A stretch of DNA of 12,710 bases from an uncultured Clostridia bacterium (GTDB lineage Bacteria > Bacillota > Clostridia > Oscillospirales > Ruminococcaceae), in assembly GCA_945947715.1 (NCBI GenBank), contig CAMEYZ010000049.1, positions 1 to 12,710 on the forward strand. Direction: 5' to 3'. Positions 1-7,079 of this stretch are shown piece by piece. The position numbers and the translations under genes are program-made. How positions within the stretch are numbered: the first letter of the stretch is position 1; every line of letters starts with the position of its first letter. Below the pieces are notes generated by a model, which worked only from the letters and a program-made list of their open reading frames with translations, searched no databases and was not told the origin of the DNA.

Positions 1-400
1 CGGTGATATCTGTTCCGGAAACAGTCTTTCGCAGGGTGTCGGCATTATCCTCGGGAAGGGGCACGCAAACCGCCAGAAGATGAGAAAAGCTCTGTTTCTT
101 CGTAACATTTGCCTCAATGCCATAGCTGTAATACTCGGAGCGTTCAAGGGTCTCGCTGCCCAGTGCGGAGAGAATAGCCGCCAGCTTATCCGCGCCATAG
201 ATACGTTTCAGATGCATTACAGCCTCGGAGTATTTCGTCATGGTATCTCCACGGGAAAGTTCGGTGCTCAGCACCTCTTCGGTGAGCGTCTGATAAACCC
301 TTTCAGTAAATTCAAGGAGCTTTTTATCTGTGTCGGTAAACTGTTCGGGAGCATCCTTCCCAATAAAGCTTTTGAGCCTGTTTACGGCCTGCTTTGAATC
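1..400 (-). pseudogene. DUF4132-type protein fragment, start codon missing or frame-disrupted, runs off the left edge
   Basis: A minus-strand frame is open without a stop from about position 480 to the window edge. Its residues look protein-like from about position 400 onward (starts DSKQAVNRLK, later MTKYSEAVMHLKRIYGAD, and PLPEDNADTLRK near the edge). It has no ATG before 241 and no GTG before 274, which would cut into protein-like sequence. It lies -1 relative to the 591-residue frame that stops at 418. An ATG at 404-402 behind AGAGGAAG is one base out of frame, since removing T401 would give M-DSKQAV. Alternatively the upstream frame resumes after its stop as VPEEDVIQS (417-391), and a second lesion then joins it to this frame. 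Either way something is broken, or an unusual start is used. The late segment resembles my memory of the region preceding the conserved core of DUF4132 proteins. That assignment is tentative. Confidence 0.5.
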
Positions 401-417
401 ACATCTTCCTCTGGAAC

Positions 418-2193
418 TTATGGGAGCTTTATAATGTTGGCGCGTATCTGTGCGTTCTTGTAGCGGAGCGAGGACTCCAAAAACAGATAGCTTTCCCGCG
501 GGATATCGGTATTGTCTATTATTTTGAAGGCTGCTTCACGGGCATCCTCCGCCTTATCGCAGACCTCTTCGGCAAGGATACGCTTCTGCTTGTCGGTTTC
601 GGGCTGAGTCAACAGCAGCATTATCACCCGGCGGCGGTTATAATATCCGTAATCACCGCCGATATCACCAAAATGCTCAGCAACCTCGTCTATCTTGTCG
701 TTGTCATGCAGAGCGCTGGCAAGGAAGGCAAGCCGCATGATGGCCTCCCCTTTTTCAAGAACAGCAGAGTTCCACGGAAAAATGCAGGGAGAAAATTCCA
801 CGCTTTTCCCCTTTATCCCCCGATAAATCGACATCAGTATATTATAGAACTGCTCCCCTTCCTCTATGCTGTCAAAGTAATGGGAAAGCTCGCAGTAGCG
901 TCTTTTTGTGTAGTCCTCCTTCATTTCACGGGAAGAATATCCGCCCGAGACCGGCACACTGTACACCACATAATTGATATACCAGTCAACACCGGGCATA
1001 AAGCAGGGAAGATATACTGCCATAACATCCTGCTCGGAATAATGAGCGAAAATGATATCCTTTGCTATCTCATGCTGGAGCTCCTTTTCGCAGAGATTCA
1101 AAGCTGCATAACCCGCAGTGAGAAGCTGATGATGGCTGCCAGTTTTCGATAATTTTCTTATCCCGTCAAGCATATCCCGGACCTCGTAAAAGCCCTTCGC
1201 CCAGAGAGCGATATATATCTTCATGCTGTCCTCGGAGGATAAACATTCCTCCCTTGCCACAGGGTCGTTCAGGCAGCTGTTCACCAGCTCCGCCGATTTC
1301 TGGCTTATCCTTTCAAGGTCGGAAGCACGTCCCTCGTCAGCAGCAGCAATGATGCCCAGCCATGTCCCGAAGGACCTTTTCACCGAGGAATAGCGGATAA
1401 GTCCGTTTTCCGTTATCACCCGGAAAATGACCTTGAAGGCCTCAGCCGTGCCGAGATCTGCTTTTTCGCATATAGACTGCCTGAGTCCCTCCTGAAGCCT
1501 TGCAGCAAGCAGCAGCCTTCCCAGAGCCTCATGCATTTCACTGCTGTGACTTTTTACAACGCCTTCAATGAGCGTCCACATGGAAAATGAAGCTCCACTC
1601 CCGCTGAGCTCGTCCATTACAAATCCGATAATACGCTTATTGCCCCTGTCTATCTCATAGGCAAGCTCTTCGGAGCAGACGCATAGGCTGCCCGCAAAAT
1701 ACTTACATTCAAGCAATTCCTCGGAGATATTATCTGTCATGATATCATAGATATCCGCATCGAAACGGTCATGCTCCGAGAAGCGATAAAGGAGCTCCAT
1801 AACTCTTTTTGCAAGATTTTTAGGGTCATTTGTGCGGAAGCTCCTTGCATGTATATTTCCCGCAGCAAACGCGTACTCGTGAAGCTGATCTGCGGCATAA
1901 AGCACAGCATCCTTTCGTCGAGGAAATATCCAGCCATTAAAAAGACCCTCCGCTTTTGCCTTGATAAATTCTGAGGGACAGCTATACCCTCCCGATGAGA
2001 GCCCCTCGTAAAGGTCTCCGTACAGTGCACTGACGCATTCCTCAGATTTTGGACGACGACAGTCCTCAATAAACTCCTTTAATTCAGGAGAAAGCTTATT
2101 ATGAGCCTCTTTTCTCTCCTGCTCCAATTTATCCATATATTTCCGATATGTACTATGCATCTTCACACGATCCTGCTCGGTATATTTTTTCAT
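418..2193 (-). CDS. Large helical-repeat protein, probable N-terminal part of a DUF5724/DUF4132-family protein
   Basis: The product is 591 residues if translation starts at the ATG at 2193-2191, which overlaps the upstream stop as TGATG and has GGGGAGG eight bases before it. An ATG at 2199 is possible but sits only two bases from that site. The N-terminus is charged and helical (KKYTEQDRVKMHSTYRKYMD). The rest is mostly alpha-helical. The last ~80 residues look like HEAT/ARM repeats: GDYGYYNRRRVIMLLLT, then AREAAFKIID, then LRYKNAQIRANIIKLP. No signal peptide, membrane span or enzyme motif is visible. DUF5724/DUF4132 proteins of Clostridia are far longer (well over 1000 residues), so this product is probably truncated. 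The frame to its left appears to be the rest, or a following gene. E. coli relatives (YehI/MolR type) are encoded near MoxR AAA+ and VWA genes, as I recall. Whether that holds here cannot be seen. Confidence 0.6.
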   Translation of the reverse strand: MKKYTEQDRVKMHSTYRKYMDKLEQERKEAHNKLSPELKEFIEDCRRPKSEECVSALYGDLYEGLSSGGYSCPSEFIKAKAEGLFNGWIFPRRKDAVLYAADQLHEYAFAAGNIHARSFRTNDPKNLAKRVMELLYRFSEHDRFDADIYDIMTDNISEELLECKYFAGSLCVCSEELAYEIDRGNKRIIGFVMDELSGSGASFSMWTLIEGVVKSHSSEMHEALGRLLLAARLQEGLRQSICEKADLGTAEAFKVIFRVITENGLIRYSSVKRSFGTWLGIIAAADEGRASDLERISQKSAELVNSCLNDPVAREECLSSEDSMKIYIALWAKGFYEVRDMLDGIRKLSKTGSHHQLLTAGYAALNLCEKELQHEIAKDIIFAHYSEQDVMAVYLPCFMPGVDWYINYVVYSVPVSGGYSSREMKEDYTKRRYCELSHYFDSIEEGEQFYNILMSIYRGIKGKSVEFSPCIFPWNSAVLEKGEAIMRLAFLASALHDNDKIDEVAEHFGDIGGDYGYYNRRRVIMLLLTQPETDKQKRILAEEVCDKAEDAREAAFKIIDNTDIPRESYLFLESSLRYKNAQIRANIIKLP

Positions 2194-2612
2194 CACCATA
2201 GCCTCCCCGTAAGCATTGTAAGCTTTATAAATGTAACTATATCGTTTTCGTCAAGGACTATTTTCTCATCAAGCTCCCCCGCTCGTTTTTCGCCGATAAA
2301 TATGCAGAAAAGCCCGTCCCGATAAGCCTGCAGAGCATTTTCCACAGCTTCGGAGATATCCGCTTCCTTCCCGCCGTAATTTATTCCAAAGGCTATCTTA
2401 CCAATCTCGCTCATTGCGGCAATATCCCCCGCGGAAAGAGGCTTTGCCTCCTCTCCCGAACGAACCCGCAGATTATACGATTCTGCGCAGGTCTTTACCG
2501 ATTCTGTAATCAGCTCCCCGACGGTATGCGGCACATTTTCAAGATAAAAATCATTCTCTTTAAGCTTTTCCCTTTTTGAGCCTAACTGTTTCAGCTTCAC
2601 TTTGATCGTCAT
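2193..2612 (-). CDS. Small ubiquitin/MoaD-like beta-grasp protein (predicted fold), unknown function
   Basis: The product has 139 residues. The start ATG at 2612-2610 is preceded by GGAGGGG at a good distance. A start further upstream would lie between the promoter and this site and is not supported. The N-terminus MTIKVKLKQLG looks like a first beta strand, followed by a loop and a helix (TVGELITESVKTCAESY, residues 30-46). The C-terminus has the ThiS/MoaD pattern of a strand, a turn carrying acidic residues and a final strand: GLFCIFIGEKRAGELDEKI at 100-118, then LDENDIVTFIKL at 120-131. It ends in TGRLW rather than the Gly-Gly tail used for thiocarboxylation or conjugation. A helical insert at about 47-98 makes it longer than MoaD (~80 residues). 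Its stop overlaps the start of the 591-residue gene, so the two are translationally coupled. The fold call is inferred from sequence pattern only. Confidence 0.6.
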   Translation of the reverse strand: MTIKVKLKQLGSKREKLKENDFYLENVPHTVGELITESVKTCAESYNLRVRSGEEAKPLSAGDIAAMSEIGKIAFGINYGGKEADISEAVENALQAYRDGLFCIFIGEKRAGELDEKIVLDENDIVTFIKLTMLTGRLW

Positions 2613-2655
2613 TTCCGCCCCTCCGATAGAAATGAAATATTTTGTTAACAAATTC

Positions 2656-2684
2656 ATTATATTATATGATTTTCCAATATGCAA
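2656..2684 (-). promoter_or_regulatory. Promoter of the beta-grasp/DUF4132-type operon
   Basis: On the minus strand TTGCAT (2684-2679) and TATAAT (2661-2656) are separated by exactly 17 bases. The predicted transcript would start about 40 bases before the beta-grasp start codon at 2612. A second TATAAT overlaps at 2666-2661 but has only a 12-base spacer. Confidence 0.7.
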
Positions 2685-2888
2685 CACTTTTTTGCAATTT
2701 TGGACACACCCTCAACATCATTCTGGAAAAAGCTTCAACTTTCCACCAATCAGTAGCTTGTCAAGTATATCATTTTAATTTGAACAATATTTTCCATACA
2801 ATCTGATCGTCGCGACCCCATATTCTGCGCCGATTCTTTGGGAAAATCACACTTTTTGGTCAAAAATAACAAAAAAGTTAAAAAACTC
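2685..2888. other. AT-rich divergent intergenic region with no gene seen
   Basis: About 200 bases lie between two divergent promoters. No open frame with a ribosome binding site is visible. The only local structure noted is the 8-base palindrome GTCGCGAC at 2809-2816, in a small GC-rich island within AT-rich sequence. No riboswitch or sRNA was recognised. Confidence 0.4.
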
Positions 2889-2917
2889 TTGAAAAATTTA
2901 TAAGCATATGCTATAAT
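2889..2917 (+). promoter_or_regulatory. Promoter of the PocR-sensor/EAL operon, with an overlapping palindrome
   Basis: TTGAAA (2889-2894) and TATAAT (2912-2917) are separated by 17 bases, a near-perfect housekeeping promoter. The 10-base palindrome AGCATATGCT (2903-2912) fills the right half of the spacer and touches the -10 box, where a repressor could block polymerase. The predicted leader is about 70 bases. Confidence 0.75.
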
Positions 2918-2994
2918 AAGTAAAAAGCAGTAAATAAATAGTACAATACTTGACTGTTATCATTTTTTAACTATGATCCCAAAGGATGCGTGCT

Positions 2995-4254
2995 ATGAAG
3001 GACTTAAAACTTATCGATCTGATCTCTCCCAGTATTCTGCAGCAGTTTCAGGACGGTTTTTCTAAATTTACAGGACTGGCTGCTTTAATAACCGATGAAA
3101 ACGGAACTCCTGTTACCGTTGGAAGCGGATTTACAGATTTTTGCATAAACCTTACAAGAAAATCAGAAAAGGGCGAAAAGCGCTGCGAGGAATGTGATAA
3201 AAACGGCGCATTGCAGACCCTGCGCAATGGAAAGCCTGCAGTCTATCGCTGCCATGCAGGGCTGGTGGATTTTGCTTCGCCTATCATGGTGGGCGGAAAA
3301 TTTATCGGAAGCATCATCGGAGGTCAGGTCCGCACCTCTTCTATCGACAAAGAGGCTATGACAGCTATTGCCAAAGAGCTTGACATAGACCCCGAAATTT
3401 ACATAGCCGCCGCTGAAAGGACTGCTGTGCTCTCTGTTGATACTGTCGAGCGTTCTGCGGAATATCTCTATGAAATAGCTAAGATACTTTCCGAAATGGC
3501 GTACAACAATTATCTTGCTCTCAGTCAGAGCCGCAAGCTTGAAAGAGCAGCTCGCTCACAGTCTGCATACATTATGAATATGAGCCTCAATATGGAGAAA
3601 AACGTCAGCGACTGGATGTCTATCGCCAAGGAGGCTGTCAGCAGCGGCGACAGAAATGTTATGGAAAGCTCTATCAGAGAGCTTATCAATAAAAGCTCCG
3701 ACGTTTATTCTATGGTGGGAGATACCGTAGATTATATCCGCATGGCAGGCGGCGAGGTGGAGCTAAACGAAAATGTATATGATCTGAAGGCTCTTCTCGG
3801 TCAGGTGTCGGAAAGTGTGAAGGATAGCCTTGCAGAAAAAAATATTTCACTTTTTATCAGTCTGGATGGCTCTGTTCCCCAGTATATGCTGGGAGATTCG
3901 GGCAAAATTGGACAGATACTCAACAGACTGCTCATCGGATGCGCCTCGTATTCCGAGAAAACTACTATTTCTGTGGACGCTTCCTGCAGAAATAGGTCGT
4001 ATGCTTCTATTCTTGATATAGAGATCAATTTGGGCGAAATGAATATTCCTCCTGATGTGCTAGAGGACGCAAGGTATTATTTTATGAATATGTCCGCAGG
4101 CGATATCATCAGCGGAGAAACAAGCTCCGATATTGCTGTTCCGCTGATAGGACTTCTTACAAAGCAGCTGTCAGGCAGCATTGAGATCGGAAGCGGGAAA
4201 AAAGACGAACCTTTTTTCAAGCTAAGCTTTCCGCAGCTCGAGGTGAACAATTAA
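2995..4254 (+). CDS. PocR sensory domain protein with a degenerate histidine-kinase module
   Basis: The product has 419 residues from the ATG at 2995, which has AAAGGA eight bases upstream. The ATG at 2986 directly abuts that site and is less likely. Residues 1-175 match the PocR ligand-binding domain: MKDLKLIDLI, the ITDENGTPV strand, and conserved cysteines C50, C64, C67 and C86. Residues 180-419 keep the layout of HisKA plus HATPase_c. Where kinases have MSHE this protein reads MSLN (196-199), so the phospho-acceptor His is gone. The N-box equivalent (GQILNRLLIGCAS, 306-318) lacks its Asn residues, and the DxGxG and GLGL ATP boxes are absent. It is therefore probably a soluble sensor that signals by conformation, likely to the EAL protein encoded 12 bases downstream. 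No membrane span is visible. PocR domains in characterised proteins sense small organic metabolites. The ligand here is unknown. Confidence 0.85.
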   Translation: MKDLKLIDLISPSILQQFQDGFSKFTGLAALITDENGTPVTVGSGFTDFCINLTRKSEKGEKRCEECDKNGALQTLRNGKPAVYRCHAGLVDFASPIMVGGKFIGSIIGGQVRTSSIDKEAMTAIAKELDIDPEIYIAAAERTAVLSVDTVERSAEYLYEIAKILSEMAYNNYLALSQSRKLERAARSQSAYIMNMSLNMEKNVSDWMSIAKEAVSSGDRNVMESSIRELINKSSDVYSMVGDTVDYIRMAGGEVELNENVYDLKALLGQVSESVKDSLAEKNISLFISLDGSVPQYMLGDSGKIGQILNRLLIGCASYSEKTTISVDASCRNRSYASILDIEINLGEMNIPPDVLEDARYYFMNMSAGDIISGETSSDIAVPLIGLLTKQLSGSIEIGSGKKDEPFFKLSFPQLEVNN

Positions 4255-4266
4255 GGGGGCTATAAA

Positions 4267-5943
4267 ATGAGTTTTGACACAGCTGATTATTCAAGGGCTC
4301 TTGACAGCTTTATTATAAAGGCTGAGGCAATTTCAGATATGTTCAGTCCCGATATGTCAGACGCGCTTTCAGATATCTGCCATGTGCTGAGGATATCCCA
4401 TATATCTGCTTCATTCTATGAAACTCCCGCACATGAACGCCGCGGCGAAGGAAATATGGCCGTTTTCTATTCCGACGGAAATGAAGATACCGAACGCAGC
4501 TTTTTGGTACGCGAGGTCACAGGCGGAGGAAACGTTGCGGTATATAAGCTTCTCCAGAAGTCGGGAGACAGCGACTGGACTGATGAAGAACGTTCAAAGC
4601 TGCTTATTCTGCAGAAGACTCTGTTCGCCTTTAATGGCCGCTCCAGAGTCATGCACATGGTAGACCGGCTCGTTTTCTTTGATTCCGAAATGGATATCCA
4701 CAATCTCCGGTTCTTTATGAAAACTGTGGCATCAATTATTGAATCGGGCCATATTGATGAGTACGGCGCATCCTATTTCAACCTAAAGCGTTTCTCGGTG
4801 ATAAATCAGAATATCGGCCGTGAACGGGGAACTACTGTGATGAAGAAATTTACTTCACAGCTTCAGGACAAGCTCAAAGACGGAGGACTTGTCTGCCGTA
4901 TAGGCGGTGATAACTTTATCGTGCTTTTCAAAAAGGAACAGCTTAATATTGTGACAGAACATCTCAGCGGGACCGGTATCGTTTACGACGAGGAAAATAA
5001 TGAACGCGTATTTGTATCCGCATATGCAGGATATTACATGATACCCTCTGACTGCCATAATCCGTCGCAGATAATGGACAGCCTGAGCGTTGCGGTAAAT
5101 ACTGCGAAAAATATACTAAAGACCAGCTCCGTTTTCTTCGATGAAAAGCTCAATATCAGCCGCAATGAGATAAAACGGGTCGAAAGTGCCTTTGCTGATG
5201 CTATCGAAAATGAAGAGTTCCGCGTATACTATCAGCCGAAGGTGAATCTTAAGGATTATACACTCCACGGCGCAGAGGCGCTCTGCCGCTGGTTCAAAAA
5301 CGGCGAGATGATACCTCCGTACAGATTTATCCCCGCACTGGAGCAGAGCCAGTCCATATGCTCCCTCGACTTTTATATGCTTGAACATACCTGCCGGGAT
5401 ATCCGCCGCTGGCTGGACGAGGGCAGACCTGTGGTAAAGGTGTCCGTCAATCTTTCCCGCCGTCATCTGGGCGATATGGACCTGCTGGAGCACATCATCT
5501 CATGCATTGATAAGTATAATATTCCGCATCGGTACATTGAGATAGAGCTCACCGAGACTACCACCGACGTCAATTTCTCCGACCTTAAGGAGATCGTTAT
5601 CGGTCTGCGCGAGGCAGGAATAAGCACCTCTATCGACGATTTCGGAATGGGCTATTCCTCGCTGAATCTTATAAAAGAGCTGCCCTGGAACGTTCTCAAG
5701 ATCGACAAGAGCTTTCTGCCCGATGAAACCGATTCAGGCTCCCAGAAATATGTTATGCTCAAGCACATCATCGCACTGGCTCAGGATATAGGTCTTGAAT
5801 GTATAGTGGAGGGCGTAGAATCTGCCGAGCAGGTTCGCCTTTTAAAGGAAAACAACTGCTTCCTTGCACAGGGCTTCTATTTTGATAAGCCTATGCCTGT
5901 TGAGGAATTTGAAAAGCGCCTTGACGAACTCAAATGGGATTAG
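4267..5943 (+). CDS. c-di-GMP phosphodiesterase: degenerate GGDEF plus intact EAL domain
   Basis: The product has 558 residues, with AGGGGG seven bases before the ATG. Residues 1-135 are an unassigned, possibly GAF-like N-terminal region. Residues ~140-295 form a GGDEF domain that cannot be a normal cyclase. The signature reads GGDNF (213-217), the metal-binding Asp pair is replaced (N172, K174), and the ND pair is NQ (180-181). Residues ~305-558 form an EAL domain with all main catalytic residues in place: Q323, E337-A-L, N395, E427, DD at 457-458, K478, E515/E518 and Q535. The T of DDFGTG is M461. The expected reaction is hydrolysis of c-di-GMP to pGpG in the cytoplasm. The degenerate GGDEF may bind GTP as an allosteric activator, as known for some relatives. 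It is co-transcribed with the PocR pseudo-kinase gene. A terminator-like hairpin follows. Confidence 0.93.
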   Translation: MSFDTADYSRALDSFIIKAEAISDMFSPDMSDALSDICHVLRISHISASFYETPAHERRGEGNMAVFYSDGNEDTERSFLVREVTGGGNVAVYKLLQKSGDSDWTDEERSKLLILQKTLFAFNGRSRVMHMVDRLVFFDSEMDIHNLRFFMKTVASIIESGHIDEYGASYFNLKRFSVINQNIGRERGTTVMKKFTSQLQDKLKDGGLVCRIGGDNFIVLFKKEQLNIVTEHLSGTGIVYDEENNERVFVSAYAGYYMIPSDCHNPSQIMDSLSVAVNTAKNILKTSSVFFDEKLNISRNEIKRVESAFADAIENEEFRVYYQPKVNLKDYTLHGAEALCRWFKNGEMIPPYRFIPALEQSQSICSLDFYMLEHTCRDIRRWLDEGRPVVKVSVNLSRRHLGDMDLLEHIISCIDKYNIPHRYIEIELTETTTDVNFSDLKEIVIGLREAGISTSIDDFGMGYSSLNLIKELPWNVLKIDKSFLPDETDSGSQKYVMLKHIIALAQDIGLECIVEGVESAEQVRLLKENNCFLAQGFYFDKPMPVEEFEKRLDELKWD

Positions 5944-5958
5944 AAAAATCCCCTTTTT

Positions 5959-6006
5959 GCAGAATTTCATTGCTCTTTCTCCGGTTTGGAGAAAGAGCAT
6001 TTCTGC
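5959..6006 (+). terminator. Terminator-like hairpin after the EAL gene
   Basis: A perfect 12-base stem (TGCTCTTTCTCC at 5971-5982, GGAGAAAGAGCA at 5988-5999) has a 5-base loop. An outer arm, GCAGAA (5959-5964) with TTCTGC (6001-6006), extends it across an internal loop. The downstream sequence is only moderately T-rich, so a Rho-independent terminator is likely but not textbook. Confidence 0.6.
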
Positions 6007-6063
6007 GTATTGTCCCGCTTTTAAACCTTTCGTTAATAAAGTGTGCATTATTGCTATAAATGC

Positions 6064-6092
6064 TTGATTTTCACAGGAATATACTGTATAAT
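6064..6092 (+). promoter_or_regulatory. Promoter of the LytTR regulator gene
   Basis: TTGATT (6064-6069) and TATAAT (6087-6092) are separated by 17 bases. The predicted leader is about 63 bases and ends in AAGG (6149-6152), nine bases before the start codon. Confidence 0.7.
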
Positions 6093-6161
6093 ATATATAA
6101 TATCCGACATATTATTGGCTTAAAACATAATACATTTTTTTATAAGGCAAGGTAACCCATC

Positions 6162-6971
6162 ATGACCAAACAAAAGGCCACTGAAAATAACATCCTTGAA
6201 CTTACAAGAAATATGATACATCTCTTTCTGAACAAACAGACCGACAGCTTTCTTGAAAGGCTCTCAGACGATTTTGTTTGGATAGGCGATTTCAGCAACC
6301 TCTATACCCGCGGCAAGGACGCATTCATCGCAACTGTTGCCGAGGAATCTGAGCTTCCTCCCGTTACCATTACAGAGGAGGAATATTCGGTGCTTACTCA
6401 CTGCGGCAAGCTCTGGATATCCTATGGCAGATGCGCTGTCAGCTCGGAAATACCGGACATGCCTCCCCTTTCCACCAAGTTCCATTTCAATTTTGTCTGG
6501 AAATTCGAGAATGATATTCCTGTTCTTATCGAGGCAATGGCATGTCATACCCAGGACCCAGCAGACCAGGAAGAAAGCGTCTCCCAGTCAAAGGTATTCA
6601 AGGAGACCCTCCGCTATCGTCAGACCATAAGAGATAATACCATGGCAAGCGTCAAAAAGCTTGCTGTAAAGGAATGGCGCAAGCCCGAAACTCACTATCT
6701 TATGCCTTCTGAAATACTGTATATCAAAGCATACAATAAGCGCAGCATTGTCCGTACTGTGGACAAGACCATAATCACAGGAATCCCTATAGGCAAATTT
6801 GACGGTACAGAGCTTCTTAAGGACTTCATCAGAGTTCACAAGAGCTACTTAGTGAACAGCTCATATGTGGACAAGGTGCGCCGCAATGCAGTTACGCTCA
6901 CAGACGGTACAGAGCTTCCTATAAGCCGCAATGTCTACAAGGACGTCAAAAGCGCTTTGAACATAGAATAA
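6162..6971 (+). CDS. One-component transcription regulator: SnoaL-like domain plus LytTR DNA-binding domain
   Basis: The product has 269 residues. Residues ~10-130 look like a SnoaL/NTF2-like cone fold: helix NILELTRNMIHLFLNKQ, then DDFVWIGDFSNLYTRG, then strands ending in PVLIEAMACH. Such domains bind small hydrophobic ligands or mediate dimerisation. Residues ~165-266 are a LytTR domain, recognised by EILYIKAYNKRSIV, FIRVHKSYLVN (222-232) and ELPISRNVYKDV (251-262). LytTR proteins bind direct repeats upstream of target promoters through beta strands. The usual response-regulator receiver is missing, so activity is probably set by ligand or partner binding to the N-terminal domain rather than by phosphorylation. 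It is monocistronic, with its own promoter upstream and a hairpin terminator downstream. No target site was identified in the window. Confidence 0.85.
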   Translation: MTKQKATENNILELTRNMIHLFLNKQTDSFLERLSDDFVWIGDFSNLYTRGKDAFIATVAEESELPPVTITEEEYSVLTHCGKLWISYGRCAVSSEIPDMPPLSTKFHFNFVWKFENDIPVLIEAMACHTQDPADQEESVSQSKVFKETLRYRQTIRDNTMASVKKLAVKEWRKPETHYLMPSEILYIKAYNKRSIVRTVDKTIITGIPIGKFDGTELLKDFIRVHKSYLVNSSYVDKVRRNAVTLTDGTELPISRNVYKDVKSALNIE

Positions 6972-7025
6972 TAACTGCGGAAATAGTCAGAAGCTTCTTG
7001 ACATATTTATCACACAAACAGATAA

Positions 7026-7060
7026 AGCCGGACTGCAGAATTTGCAGCCCGGCTGTTATT
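7026..7060. terminator. Bidirectional terminator between convergent genes
   Basis: AGCCGG (7026-7031) and CTGCA (7033-7037) pair with TGCAG (7043-7047) and CCGGCT (7049-7054). There is one A-C mismatch and a 5-base loop. On the plus strand it is followed by GTTATTCT. On the minus strand it is followed by TTATCTGTTTG. It can serve both the LytTR gene and the mannanase gene, which converge here. Confidence 0.8.
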
Positions 7061-7079
7061 CTCATATCATTTTGTATGT

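Noticed and set aside
476..486. GTTTTTG on the minus strand as a programmed -1 frameshift site joining the two DUF4132-type frames
   Set aside because: The heptamer does not fit X XXY YYZ, and slipping there would replace the good HEAT-like stretch LRYKNAQIRANIIKLP with low-quality residues.
394..1152. Plus-strand 252-residue open frame
   Set aside because: It is antisense to the 591-residue gene, starts with TTG without a ribosome binding site, and has a composition typical of a shadow frame.
2809..2816. GTCGCGAC palindrome as an operator
   Set aside because: It is short, lies far from both promoters and has no second copy, so it is only noted.
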